From: Toxorhynchites rutilus septentrionalis
Lineage: Eukaryota; Arthropoda; Insecta; Diptera; Culicidae
Length of the DNA: 64,000 nt
Direction of reading: 5' to 3'
Assembly (NCBI RefSeq): GCF_029784135.1
Contig: NC_073746.1
Coordinates: 112,342,035 to 112,406,034 of the forward strand
Shown: one piece after another, positions 22,862 through 34,640 of the stretch
Layout of the letters: each line of letters opens with the position of its first letter
Position numbering within the stretch: position 1 is the stretch's first letter
Made by a program: the position numbers and the translations under genes
The notes under the pieces: model-generated
What the model was told of the DNA's origin: nothing
Database searches by the model: none
What the model saw: only the letters and a program-made list of their open reading frames with translations

Positions 22862-23960
22862 GTTGACGTGGGACTACGTGTAACAGGAGTATATGGGGGG
22901 TAAAATGAAAACCTAAACACGGAACATGCAGGAAAAAATGAAAGATTCCGAATGCTTATAACTCGAACATTTCTTACTGGATCGGAAAGATGTTTGCTGA
23001 AATTGATAGGGAATATTTCTGCGCTCCTATCGCAATTAATAAAATATTATTTTTCATTAGATAAATAATTGAATAATTGTAAAATGTGAGGCGTTATCTA
23101 AAAGCCCCAGCTACCTCGTTTTGTTTTGCCCGATTTACGGTTTCCCCAACACAGACATCATAACCATGCAGCCTTGGGGAAATCGGCAATGCAAATACAT
23201 GAAAGTATGGGGATTTTTGTTCTCACTGAAATGTGTTCCCTAACAAAGACTTAAAAACCAAGCAGTGTTGGAGAAATCAGCAATGCAAATACATGAGAAT
23301 CGGGGTTATTTTTGTTCCGACTGAGATGTGTTTCCCCAACATAGACTTTAGAACCAAGGTGTCTGGGAAAATCGGCATTGCAAATAAATTCAAACTGCGA
23401 GTACTTTCGAACTCGCTTGCCTTTGTACAGACTAGAATATGTTTCCTTAACATGGTCTTCTAAACTTAGCAGCCTGGGAAAATCTTGCAGACATTAGAGG
23501 CGAATGAACTTTCAAGTTTAAAGGCTCTATGATATGAAAAGTATAAGTTGAAGTTGTTGCTTCTTGCAAGCCGGGGGTACTTTTGCACCCGCATGTTTTT
23601 TTTTGCACTACGAAAAGTGTTTTCCTAACACGGATTACAAAAACGGATACGGGCACAACGCTTTGGTTCGGTTATTCAAGATTGTATTGAAGAATATGCC
23701 TTCATATCTTCTGCTCACTGAAATTCTGGCACTGAGTGAGTTTGAAAAGTACGTACACTTGAGAGATGCAAACATGAATTGACCTTACATGGCATTTATT
23801 CAATCTCTTTACTCACAAAACAAATATATTGAATTTAAGGGAATCCGGAAATTGTTTCATTCAATCAAAAATTTAATCAATACAAAAAATTGATTGCCAA
23901 GCTAAGCTTGTCCCACGTCATTTTTGCGGTTATATCATAGATATAACCCACCCATTTTTT
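22862..23960 (+). mobile_element. Family A Helentron-like element, copy A7
   Basis: The left terminus is TTGACGTGGGACTACGTGTAAC after a T-run; the right end has GTCCCACGTCATTTTTGCGG, hairpin arms GGTTATATC / GATATAACC and CCACCCATTTTTT. The array has about four units (23150-23440). A segment at about 23490-23560 (GAGGCGAATGAACTTTC, AAGTTTAAAGGCTC) resembles the start of the 60-bp retroposed fragment at 17567 and may be a third, decayed copy. Confidence 0.75.
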
Positions 23961-24204
23961 CAAGCATTTTTCAAAATTATTTGTAATTCCGATATAGTTT
24001 TTTTTTTTTTGGATATTCTAAATCTCCTGCAGCGGTAGAAACATTCAAAGTTACTGATATTTGAACAAAAAACCAATAACATCCGGACCCAAAGAACGTC
24101 AAAATGAAATTCAATTGCAAGTTTTTAGCTTAGCTATAGCTTGAGATTTTTCTAAACAATATAGTGACATGAAAAGGCAAGTTTCTGAACATTAACATCT
24201 CGTC

Positions 24205-24778
24205 TTAGGAGTTGGCAGCACCATCTCAGATAGTAGTAAAACGTTGTGGGTATAAAGACATGGGTCATTTAAGCAACTTTGCATACTTGAAATATTCGAA
24301 AAACATTTAGACTACTTTTTGGAAAAAATCAAATTTTTTTTCTTATTTTTTTACAAAAATTTATAACTTATAAACTATGATACCTACAAAATTCTTGTCA
24401 AAAAACGAAATGTAGGAAATTGTTTAGATTTGTACAAAAAATTACCAAATAAATTTTGGAAAACAAAATTTCGCTGACGAAGAAGTTATTTTAAAAATTG
24501 AAATTCATTTTTCTCGAAAACTTTTTTTTTTAAACTCTCAAAAATATATATATGAATAGCCCATATAATTTCCAACAAGTCGTCCATACATCGGAAGATG
24601 GGCACTTTTACAGGGAAAAAGTTTTTCGAACAACAACTTTTTCATGTTTTCTTTGAAAAAAATACAACCTATCCCAATTGTTGGAAATTTTAAGGGCTAT
24701 CTATATATATATCTTTCAGAATTTTGAGAGCATATGTCTTCGAGAAAATTGAATTTGAATTTTCAAAGTATTTTTTTT
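24205..24778 (+). repeat. Repeat family D, copy D2
   Basis: GTTGGCAGCACCATCTC, GGGTATAAAGACATGGG, ATACCTACAAAATTCTTGTC, GAAATGTAGGAAATTG and the TAGCCC...ATCGGAAGATGGGCAC block run without interruption. The copy supplies the unoccupied reference for the MITE insertion in D1. Element B1 begins at its right edge. Confidence 0.65.
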
Positions 24779-26158
24779 TTGACGTAGGATTACGTCTTTC
24801 GGGAACATACTGGGGTACAAATTGAAAATCGAAAATCGAGCGCAACGTGAAAATTGTCCAATTTCAAATGCTTATTGCTCAGTCATTTCATGATGGATTG
24901 ATGAGATTTTTGCGTCAATCTATTTCGGCACTCCATAACAATTTTTTACATTGAATAAAATAATATATGTCATAAAACAAACTATCGAACAATTGAAAAA
25001 TCTCAACCCATATCCTAACGAAAATACCCACTTCTGATAGGTCGAAATTGACGACATATGCGGCGGGTCCCAAACAGAGACATCAAAACCAAGCTGCCCA
25101 GGGGAAATTGGCATTGCAGATACATGAAAGTAGAGGGAGCTTTTTTTCCCACCGACATGTATTCCCTAATAGAGATTTCAAATCCATGGTGTCTAGGAGA
25201 AATCAGCATGTAAATACCCTCGATAGTTTGACTAACGACGCGCACAAATGGATAGTGCTCATTGTAACTAGCGTTGGCATTGCTGATTGCATACGTGCTG
25301 GTGAATAAGTTGGGAGCGATGAACAAGTGTTTTTTCGTTCCAATAAGAATCTTTAGATTGAAGAATGATGTTTCAATGAACTGAAGAGAACTTATGCTTG
25401 ATAGAATATAAATAAAATTTAAATTTGGAACTTTTATGTTGGTTGCTTCGTAAAACTTTTAGCACAACTGTAAGTGTAAAATTGTGTATGGTAGCTATTG
25501 TGTTAAAATGACTTGAAATATGAAACTGTTTTTTTTCTCCCAAGGAAAGTTCATGCGACAAGCAAAATTGGAAAAATGAAGGAATATTCGAAAAAGTTAT
25601 TTCACATATGCTCTACATATCGTATTGGGTGCTGTTAGCCCATTTGAATTCGTATTGAGGCATGTAGCATCGTGTTCCGTTGGATTTAAAGCGAAAAGGA
25701 AATGGGTTGAATAAACACTCAGAAAATAAAAAATTATGAATGAAATTACTTTTCCATTTCAAATATATTTTCTCTATACTAAAGTAATACATTTTTTCTG
25801 GTGAGAAAAATTGGGTTCGATAATGATAATTATCTTATATTGCTTTGATGAGCTTTTTTCCTTTATTTCATCCATACATAACACAGGCGCCATCGTCCAG
25901 GACCACATAGGGCGGCTTTGGTACGTGATACGCACCATCTAATGACTAATCACCATCCTTCTATCATTATCACTCGGTTATGGACACTGGTGGAGTGAAT
26001 AAACAATACCTAACAACCAGACAAAACGGACCCAAATCATTATCGAAGAGTTTAACAATGTAATTCTTCAAACATATCTAAAATCAGCGTGTAGCAGATA
26101 GCCCAACGGAATCCTACGTCAACTACGCGGTCGTGTCTTGGACACAACCCTCCTGTGA
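24779..26158 (+). mobile_element. Family B Helentron-like element, copy B1
   Basis: The 5' end is a T-run then TTGACGTAGGATTACGTCTT and GGGGTACAAATTGAAAATCG. The 3' end has GGAATCCTACGTCAAC, a hairpin at 26129-26149 (arms GGTCGTGTC and GACACAACC), then CCTCCTGTGACTTTTT. At about 25070-25210 it carries two array units related to those of family A. The 3' half contains blocks such as ATCCATACATAACACAGGCG that recur in B2 and B3. It is non-coding. Confidence 0.78.
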
Positions 26159-27340
26159 CTTTTTCAATGAGATTTTTTCACATTGTTTTTGATAATTTTT
26201 AATGAAAACCAAAATAATTTCTAACATTCTATTCTTTGACTAAAATTTTGTAGGGCTGATATTCTTTTTTAAAGTTTTGAGTTTTCTTACCTTTTTTCGA
26301 AAAATCTTAATTTAAAAACCATAACATCTACAAAAAGATGGTCAGAGAATGAAATGTAGGAAATTACATAGGTTTTCATTAAAAATTATCAAAGAATTTG
26401 TTTGTAAAAAATTTCATTGTAAAAAATATTTTTAAAATTAAAATTATTTTTTCTCGAAAATATATGCTTTCAAAATTGTGGAAAAACAAATATATAAATA
26501 GCCCTTAGAATTTCCAATAAGTTTTCCATACATCGGACTATGGGCATATTTACACGGAAAAACTTTTTCGAACAACAACTTTTTTCATTTTTTTCTTTGA
26601 AAAAATACTATTAATGTTTAATTCGTAACATTTTTATGTATGAATTATCGCAATGTACATGCTCTGCTAACATTTCTCTATATGGAAACATGTCAAGAAC
26701 GTGTCAAACGTGAGAATTTACACGCAAAAGTGTTACGAGCAAAACATTATGTTTTTCAGGAGTCTTCATACAAAAATGACTTATATTCTAAAAACTATAA
26801 CAGATAGAAAGTTGACGTCTTCAACAAAAGTTCACATTTTAATAAGATCTAAAACTTTATCGAATACACTATATCGCTATCTTGATTTTAAACAAAATAG
26901 GTTGTATTTTTTTCAAAGAAAACATAAATAAGTTGTTGTTCGAAAAACTTTTACCCTGTAAATGTGCCCATCTTCCGATGTATGGACGACTTGTTGGAAA
27001 TTGTAAGGGCTGGTCATATATATATTTTTGGGGATTAAAAAAAAGTTTTCGAGAAAAAAGAATTTTAATTTTTGAAATTACTTTTTTGTTAGCGAAATTT
27101 TTTTCCCAAATTTTTTTTGGTATTTTTTTTGTGAAAATAGTTTTTAAGTTAATATTTTTTGTGAAAAATTGGGAAAAAATATTTGTTTTTTTCAAAAATT
27201 GTTTTTCGAATATTTCAAGTGTACAAAGTTGCTTAAATGACCCATTTCTTTACACCCACAACGTTTCAATACTATCTGCGATGGTGCTGCCAACGGCCAG
27301 TCGAGTTGGCATTAAATTCGTCAACTGTAAGTGCAATATT
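26159..27340 (-). repeat. Repeat family D, copy D3 with internal inverted copies
   Basis: Ends at about 27300 with GGCCAGTCGAGTTGGC, the reverse of D1's start. Two versions of the GCCC...TCCGATGTATGG...TTGGAAATTGTAAGGGC block face each other at about 26500-26600 and 26930-27012, so D3 contains a large imperfect inverted repeat around a middle with AAACTTTATCGAATACAC and TATCGCTATCTTG. It has no coding potential. Confidence 0.55.
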
Positions 27341-28610
27341 ACGTTTTAGTTATAATGTAAATTTAGTTAAAAAAAATTTGACCAATAAAAGTAAAGATTT
27401 CTGTAAAAAAACGTATATGAGAACAATCCTGGCATTTTTTCCCTTTGGCGAGCTCATTTATATTCTCTTCCGCCGTTCCGATATCTGATTTTTTATTTTG
27501 TAAATAGTAAAATTTCACAGATTAACTGCCGAAAAATTAAAATTTTGAATATCGCAATGGATTGTCATGGAGTGTCGAGATAGATTGGTCCGAAGATATT
27601 GTAAATTCATCAATAAAGGACTGAGCAACAGGCATTCAAAATTAGACATTACTTCGTGACGCCATCGATTTGTACAGCTAATATGTTCTCGATAGACCCG
27701 ATTCTATGTCAAATGTGCTAGGGTTAGGATGAATAGATATATTTCGTACAATGTAGTATTTCCATAGTTTCTTAGAACAGAGCACAAACAAGAATCACTG
27801 TTAAATCATTCAGGATTGTAAGTTTAAATTAAAATTAAAGAACATTTTTCTATAGATAGTACTATTGCTCAGAAAAAAAATCGATCTTCAAAGCAACAGA
27901 TCCGAGAAAATATTTCACCTTGAAATGGCAAGCAATGAATGAACCTATCAAAATACCTGAAACCGAATACTTTCTCATGATGAACGCGAAACAGCAACAA
28001 TACCTATGAAGCAATGATCTCCGTGTGGGAGGAAGCAGCGGGATGGTATCCAAGAATGAAACACACAGCATTCGAAAATAGCAAACATTACGGACTTGTG
28101 GAATGTATCTGCTCGGAATCGGCAGTGTTGATATAATGATAAGCTTGGCAAGTAAACATGTTCGCTGATTTGAGCGGTTGCTTCTCTGGGGGTTGTAAAA
28201 TTTCCCTCCCAAGAAATACCATTCCCCCGCACTGTTTGCGATGAAACAACAGAGATACGGTGAGTTTGCTTTCGCTTCTGATCCTGTCGATGATTTTCTC
28301 GGCATCGCAAGCTCACAACGATGGAAAATTAAAGACCCCCGTGCCGATGTAATTATGATAGTTGTCCCGGAGAATGATGGTGTTCAATTCAACAGATAAT
28401 TGAAAAGAAAATAGTTCGAATAGAGTAACAGTGGAAAATTTCTCGGAAGCACACATAGCGACGTGATTGTCCTTGCAAAAGTGATAAACGACTTGAGAGA
28501 CCCCTCCTGGATGCCCGCTGAGCGGTGGCCCTTGAAGGCGATGTGGTTTTACTTGTTCGGCGTGATAAATGGATGTGGATTGTAATTATTTCGCACTCAA
28601 CGGCAAACTT
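27341..28610. other. No gene recognised
   Basis: A 1.3 kb stretch of more complex sequence, less AT-rich at 28000-28560, with no repeat family seen. Minus-strand frames at 27862-28316 show no domain and are probably chance. Confidence 0.4.
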
Positions 28611-29978
28611 TTGACGTGGGACTACTACGTATATGGGGGGTAAAATGAAAACCTAAACAACGAACATGCAGGAAAAAATGAAAGATTCCGAATGCTTATA
28701 ACTCGAACATTTCTTACTGGATCGGAAAGATGTTTGCAGAAATTGATAGGGAATATTTCTACGCTCCTATCGCAATTAGTAAAATGTTATTTTTCATTAG
28801 ATAAACGATTTAATAACTGTGAAATGTTAAGCGTTATCTAAACGCCCTAACTACCTCGTTTTGATTAGCTCGATTTACGGTTTCCCCAACACAGCCATCA
28901 TACCCAAGCAGCCTTGAGGAAATCGGCATCGCAAATACATCAAAGTATGGGAATTTTTGTTCTCACCGAAATGTGTTCCCTAACACAGACTACCAAACCA
29001 AGCAGCGTTGGAGAAATCGTCATTGCAAATACATGTAAGTCGGGGGCATTTTTGTTCCGACTGAAATGTGTTTCCCCAACACAGACTTTAAATCCAAGGA
29101 ACTTGGGGAAATCGGCATTGTAAATACATGAATGTCAGGGGTATTTCTGTTCCGACTGAAATATGTTTCCCTAACACCGACTTCAAGTCCATGGAGTGTG
29201 GAGAAATCGGCATTGCAAATACATGCAAGTCGGGGAAATTTTTGTTGAGGAAATCGGCATCGCAAATACATCAAAGTATGGGGATTTTTGATCTCACCGA
29301 AATGTGTTCCCTAACACAGACTACCAAACCAAGCAGCGTTGGAGAAATCGCCACTGCAAATACATGTAAGTCGGGGACATTTTTGTTCCGACTGAAATGT
29401 GTTTCCCCAACACAGACTTTTATTCCAAGGAGCTTGGGGAAATCGGCATTGCAAATACATGAAAGTCAGGGGTATTTCTGTTCCGACTGAAATATGTTTC
29501 CCTAACACAGACTTCAAATCCATGGAGCGTAGGGAAATTGGCATTGCAAATTCATGCAAGTCGGGCGCATTTTTGTTCCGACTGAAATGTGTTTCCCTAA
29601 CACCGACTTCAAATCCATGGAGTGTGGAGAAATCGGCATTGCAAATACATGCAAGTCGGGGGAATTTTTGTTCCGACTGACATGTGTTTACATAATACAG
29701 ACTTCTAAACCAAGGTGTCATCATACCAAACGTAAAAGGACTGTCATTAAATTTACTTGTAACGAAGAACATAATCTATCACAATTAATGAATTGACCTT
29801 ACATGGCATTATACAATCTTTTTGCTCATAAAGCAAATATATTGAATTCAATTGAATTCGGGAATTGTTTCATTCCATCAAAAATTTAATTAATACAAAC
29901 AAATGATTGCTAAGCTAAGGTGGTCCCACGTCAACCTTGCGGTTATATCATAGATATGACCCACCCATTTTTTTTTTG
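28611..29978 (+). mobile_element. Family A copy A8 with expanded array
   Basis: The left end is TTGACGTGGGACTAC with the GTCTAACC part deleted, then the GGGGGGTAAAATG block. The right end has GTGGTCCCACGTCAACC, hairpin arms GGTTATATC / GATATGACC and CCACCCATTTTTTTT. The array (28880-29720) has about nine units against about four elsewhere. The order of unit variants at 28915-29240 repeats from 29245, so the array grew by duplicating a multi-unit block. Confidence 0.8.
28880..29720 (+). repeat. Minisatellite of 94-96 bp units inside A8
   Basis: Unit starts (CAGCC/CAGAC/CCGAC) fall at 28892, 28986, 29082 and 29177, that is 94-96 bp apart. Each unit contains GAAATCGGCATTGCAAATACA, a TCGGGGGCATTTTTGTTC-type block and GAAATGTGTTYCCCYAACAC. 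A 96-bp unit is 32 codons, so frames stay open across several units and give repetitive Cys/Ser-rich peptides that are not genes. A junction near 29240-29250 interrupts one unit and restarts the series. Confidence 0.85.
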
Positions 29979-30862
29979 CAACAAGATTTAATTCTCCACT
30001 TTTGTTATATTTTTGTGTAGCTTTTTTCGTTGTTTATTTGCCACTATGAATTTGCAAGACAAGATAGTACGCGAAAACAAATCGCAAGATGTGACATAAC
30101 AGTGCGAAAACAAGACAGCCTATCAGTGTATCAATTTCCCATATATCTCTGTAAATATTTTCATGTTTCGCCTGAGCTCGGCTCTATTTTTCCGAATAGT
30201 TTCCCTTTTTTCCCTTCCATATGGTGAGATCCGTCTCCATTATCGAATCTTCCTTCCGCTGCATACATAGTGTGGACGATAAATCAAGCATCTCACCCTC
30301 CTCCCATCACGGATTGAGCGCGTTGAGAAAGCGTGGAAAATCACGTCGAAAACGGATAAACAAAGATAAATTCGTTGCACGCGAATGGCATAAATACTCG
30401 CGTATATATACCAGAGAGAAAGACCGTCCGGTATGCCGAAATAAAACAGTTTTCTGGGCGAGGAATAATAATCAATTGGAAGGCGGGTTTGAAATAAACA
30501 CTATGCGGTTTGTTTTCCGATATTTCCTGTCGATGAGATTTTTATCGTTTGCCGCCGCTCTGTGCGATTGAGTGAAAAACTGCCGAAGCGCCCCTCCGGA
30601 ACAGTGGTGTTTTTTTTTGCTCTTGGACTTCGTTTTGTCGGGTTTGGGAAATGTCAATTTTTTTGCCCAAATGAAGAAGATGAATGGGAGAATTTTTTAT
30701 TACGTCTGGAATCTTTTTTTTATTTCTCGGATAGATGGAAATCGATGGCACGCTTCAATGATTATTTTTATGGCATTGTTTTCCCGTGAACGATAAACAC
30801 CGATTATTAAAGCGCACCGGAAATGAAAGAATAAATCAAATACTGGAAAATCTAACGGATTT
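29979..30862. other. No gene recognised
   Basis: Unassigned sequence, somewhat richer in GC at 30220-30620. Overlapping short frames on both strands lack domains. Confidence 0.4.
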
Positions 30863-30876
30863 CGTGATATATGATT

Positions 30877-31024
30877 TTTTTTAATCTGTATTATAGTGAC
30901 TTTCAACTCATTTGGCTGGTTCGTCACTTTTACTTCCATTTTTGGAAGAATGTCGGGAGTGAGAATTGAACTCGTGACCTTCAGCATGAGAGGCATGGAT
31001 GTTACCACTACGCCAGATCGCCTC
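30877..31024 (-). mobile_element. tRNA-derived SINE, 148 bp (Feilai-like)
   Basis: The minus strand starts GGAGGCGATCTGGCGTAGTG, with box A TGGCGTAGTGG and box B GGTCACGAGTTCAATTC, then a short unrelated body and an A-rich tail. Target duplications are CGTGATATATGATT (30863-30876) and CGTGATAAATGATT (31025-31038), one mismatch in 14. The layout fits the tRNA-related Feilai type of SINE known from Aedes. It is not a functional tRNA gene: no acceptor stem partner is present. Confidence 0.8.
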
Positions 31025-31038
31025 CGTGATAAATGATT

Positions 31039-31577
31039 AAACTTTTATTCACGGAATGTAGTACTAAGGTAAATGATGTTTGTTTGTCCGATTTTGAGAA
31101 TTTCCACGCAACTAGTAAATGCAAATCGATTTTTTATTTTCCTGAAAATCACATGAAATCAAGACGAGTTTGGGTTTGTTGAAAAGCCCCAAGCTGCTAA
31201 TAATACTATGAAGCGTTCAAATTGTTCATCTTTTATGTTTTTTTCTTATGATTATTTTTTGTCCGAAAAATGATCATGATTTGTCCGGTTTTAGAAACCA
31301 CAATTTTTGAATTAAAACATTCGAATTTTCTAGCAGATGTAGCATTTCTCAATGCTTGAGTTTATTGTCATCATATTGATCCGTTCACAATTTGGACTTT
31401 TTTCAGAATATTGCCATTTCTTGTGTATTTTGACAGCGCTGCGCAAGCGCTGGTGATAGATTAAAAATTAGCTAAAGTGAGAGCCGTATTGACACCAATA
31501 GAAGGTGGATTTTATAAACCTTTAAACTATGTGAATCCGTAAAAATGTCATATAAAACGACTGTAAATCATGAAAAA
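31039..31577. other. No gene recognised
   Basis: AT-rich spacer with short frames only. Confidence 0.4.
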
Positions 31578-31660
31578 AAAATTGTAATGGGTTGTATCTA
31601 GGACACGACCGCAGTTTTCGACGTAGAACTACGAAATTATATTATCCAATCCGATTGTTT

Positions 31661-32142
31661 GGGGGTCTTCGTAGCCACTTGGTTACGCGTTCGCTTACCA
31701 AGCGATCGATCGTGAGTTCAAACTCAGGGCCCTCAATTGACCATCCTTTTGTTGTTATAGAATAACTACGTCCACGCAACCATCATCAGCGATGGAAATC
31801 GATCTACGGTCGAAATAAGCTCGATTCATCCATACAACTACTCTGCTCTGCAAAACACATCGGGCTGCTGTTCTATAAATAACTCACCAATGATCAATAT
31901 CAACTGTCTCCGCTGTCCGGTCTGCTGAACAATGGATGAACAGAAAGAATACCCTTACGCCTAAATAATGTAATGGAACAGAAAACTTAACGCCTAAATG
32001 GCTACTACTAACTACTGTGTAATTTACAATTTATAGAAACATAAACATATGTACATGTACACGATTAAAACCCGGCTCTGTTACAGCTATAAAATGCTGA
32101 TGAGCCTAATAAATAAATAAATGAGATAAAAATAAAAAAATT
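31661..32142 (+). mobile_element. Full-length tRNA-derived SINE, 482 bp, inside C1
   Basis: The head has box A-like TAGCCACTTGG and box B-like GAGTTCAAACTC. The body runs through CGCTGTCCGGTCTGCTGAAC and two ACGCCTAAAT blocks. The tail is ATGCTGATGAGCCTAATAAA, followed by AATAAA-rich sequence. Target duplications CGATTGTTT lie at 31652-31660 and 32143-32151. The tail motif TGAGCCT is shared with the I-clade LINE tails at 5083 and 50059, suggesting the SINE borrows LINE machinery. Truncated relatives lie at 51409 and 56212. Confidence 0.85.
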
Positions 32143-32690
32143 CGATTGTTTATCACTTCGGATATTTTTTTAGAATGCATCGAAATATTTATAATAGTAG
32201 ACTCGAAAGAGTCGAGTAGAGTCGAAAGCTATTAATACTTCTCGTTTATTTGGTTCAACTCGCATCAGACTTTCTCCTTACCACTCAGATAACGATCACA
32301 AACTATGAACCCTTTTGCTCCTATGTTCCGCTTGAGATGTAATCGAACCCCAAAACATGCAACAGTAAGGTTACCCTGCTGGAATTTGAAAGCATACTTT
32401 CGTGAAATATACGTTTATCTAAATAAATGCAGTGTATATCTATATTCCAAAATTCTGGATAATCTCCCATATCCGCACTAGCACAAAAAATTCTCGTATG
32501 CTGCTCTTCTTTGTCGTAGCACATCCGATACAGAGGGCTTCCTCTCCTTGTATGTATGTGTATGAAATCAGCATTAGACATGAATGATATCCGCTCGTTG
32601 TGTTATGCTAGCTCACTCGCATCTGTGTTTTCATTCTATTCTATTTTTGGTTTCCGCCTCTAGTCCTAAGAAGGGCCCTTGTGGAAAGAA

Positions 32691-32952
32691 ATTGAGGGGC
32701 TTAGAATGCAAGAGGTGTAAGTGATTTGATCGATTTCTCTTCATCAACTTTTTCTTTCGTGAATAACTCACCGCACAAAAACGTTCCAATTTGCTTTTGC
32801 TATAGAAACCGATAATTGAGGTTCTGACCTATCGGTCACATTGTCAAATAAGCTGGGAATGTGTTTGCAGTTAAGTTACAATCATAAGAGAAAGTCGATG
32901 AAGAGAAATCGATCAAGTCACTTACACCCCTTGCATTCTAAGCCCCTCAATT
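32691..32952. repeat. Imperfect inverted repeat, arms about 65 bp
   Basis: The left arm begins ATTGAGGGGCTTAGAATGC (32691) and continues GGTGTAAGTGA...GATCGATTTCTCTTCATC. The right arm (about 32888-32952) is its complement, with GATGAAGAGAAATCGATC and GCATTCTAAGCCCCTCAAT. The spacer is about 130 bp. It lies in the private interior of C1, so it may be captured or a decayed foldback element. Confidence 0.7.
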
Positions 32953-33413
32953 GTATTCCATACTCCTCCTTCCCCCAACAAGAAAACAATCCTCTCCCGC
33001 TCGGCACTCTGCGGCAACCATGTTGCTTCGATGACCACCAAACTAGAAGTGGTGTGACTTCAAATCGCGGATGGCTTATTTAAACCAAATATGTCGAAAA
33101 AAGGGAGAAACGAATGTATCAGTTGCTCGTTATTGACAGCTCTGTTTGGGAATGCACACAAATCGGCAGAACAAATGTATGGGAAAATGAGAATGCTTCC
33201 AGTTTTCATTAATTTAAACTGTTTAGGCATTAGTGGATTGTACTGTATAGTACATCAAACGAATCTTAGAGAGTTTCTGATTCCATTGGTGTGCAAAGTA
33301 TCAGAATTTGTTCGCTGTGAAAATAGTTATTAACGTTAACTTTATTTCACAAAAACGTGACCTGTTTTTTTGATTTGGCACTCTTCCTGAAAGACGTAGT
33401 TCTACGTCAAAAT

Positions 33414-34404
33414 GTTTATTCATATGTTTTGAAACACCCGATTTGACACAGGTGCGCCGAATTAGAGCATTATAGAAAGTGGACAAACCAACATCATTTA
33501 CCTTTTCTACTATTTTGCGAAATAGGCAACAGTATTTCATGTCGCATTTGACGAATCAATGGTGCAGATCGTTTCGTACAGCATTTGAGTTTCCTCTGTT
33601 CGAACGTAAAACGCACAAAATTAAAACATAGACTTAGTGACAAAGATTTTTTTCAAATCGTTTTAAGAAATGGAAGAATGGCATAATATTTGAACAAGTT
33701 CCACTGAACATGTAAGGCGACGATTTAATTCAACACCTCCAGGTTGGTATAACAAAAAAATAGTAAATTTAATCAATCGCAAGCAACATTTAGATACTGT
33801 GTTGAAAAAAAGCAACAATTATAATTTGACGAACGGTTTAGCCCAAATTTAAATTCAAAAATGATCAATATTTCATTTGAGGAGTTTAATTCTAAAAGAC
33901 AACGGCAAATAATACCGTGTCCAATAAAATTATTAAAACTAGCGACTTCGGAGTAGCTGCAACTTTTTAAAACTAATTTATATTGACTAACAAAATATTT
34001 TTACATATTTAATTTTTTTTTTCAAAATTACTCTATTTTCTGTAGAGTTCGAATTGTATTTTTATTTTTTTGTGAACTGGTATAACTAAAAATGTCGTTT
34101 TCAGAACTTTTCAACTACTGCACCGATTCGGATGATCTACATATCAAATTAAATAGATGACCAAAATATTACCCTTGCAGAAATTTTGGATTTTGATTGT
34201 ATTTTTTTATAGTTTATATTGACTCGGGACCAAGGGCGCTATATTATTTTGAATTTTTTCTTGAAAACTAAGTTTTTTTAGATAACATATCCAAAATTCA
34301 GAGATGCGTTATTTTTGTTCTTGAGTCATGATTTTCCACAATTAACCGATGGTCCCAAAAATCATTTTTCTCTTTTTTTTTTTCCAAAAATGACCTTTTT
34401 TTAA
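33414..34404. other. AT-rich sequence, distant repeat similarity only
   Basis: No gene. The stretch at about 34100-34150 (CAACTACTGCACCGATTCGGATGAT) resembles 37040-37075 (GATCATCTGAATCGGTTCAG), so part of it is an old dispersed repeat. Confidence 0.4.
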
Positions 34405-34640
34405 AGGGCCTGGCCGGGGAAGGGAGTAAAAAGTGCCCCCAAACCAAATCACCAGCTGTATGGCTAATATTGTATAGGATATTAAATAAGAAATTTTGGC
34501 GGTTTATTTGAACCGCTACGGGTTTAACATAGGATCCATGGTGAAAAACGTACTTTTTCGTTTATTTCACACCATCCTCAATAGCTTTGAGGTAAAAATT
34601 TAAAAAAAATACTGAATGTGCATCTTACTACTAATCTTCT
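34405..34640 (+). repeat. Unnamed repeat R, first copy
   Basis: GGGCCTGGCCGGGGAAGGGAG, CCAAACCAAATCACCAGCTG, GGATCCATGGTGAAAAACG and ATCCTCAATAGCTTTGAGG occur in order. The same series appears at 34834-34942 plus 35843-35975, making the two a dispersed pair about 430 bp apart at their starts. Confidence 0.6.

Larger units (their letters stand above)
31578..33413 (-). mobile_element. Family C Helentron-like element, copy C1
   Basis: The 3' end (left) has a hairpin at 31590-31610 (arms GGTTGTATC and GACACGACC) followed by GCAGTTTTCGACGTAGAACTACG. The 5' end (right) terminates with GACGTAGTTCTACGTCAAAA at about 33413. A tRNA-type SINE is inserted 40 bp from the inner motif. The right 300 bp (TTATTGACAGCTCTGTTYGG, AACGTTAACTTTATTTC, GTGACCTGTTTTYTGATTTGGC) is shared with C2-C5. 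The interior between 32180 and 33080 is not shared and includes a 65-bp inverted repeat. Confidence 0.7.

Noticed and set aside
27862..28316. Two overlapping minus-strand frames of 147 and 113 codons
   Set aside because: No domain, no splice structure, and each excludes the other; chance frames remain the simplest view.
28880..29720. Regular repeats resembling a CRISPR array
   Set aside because: Units are contiguous 94-96 bp repeats without unique spacers, in a eukaryotic transposon context with no cas genes.
28914..29796. Several open frames of 70-150 codons on both strands across the family A arrays
   Set aside because: They follow the 94-96 bp unit and repeat the same peptide; frames recur at every array copy and lack starts, codon bias or domains.
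30877..31024. tRNA gene
   Set aside because: Boxes A and B are present but the sequence does not close a cloverleaf and is flanked by target duplications and an A-rich tail: a SINE.
31661..31740. tRNA gene at the head of the second SINE
   Set aside because: Same reasoning: the tRNA-like head is fused to a SINE body with 9-bp target duplications.
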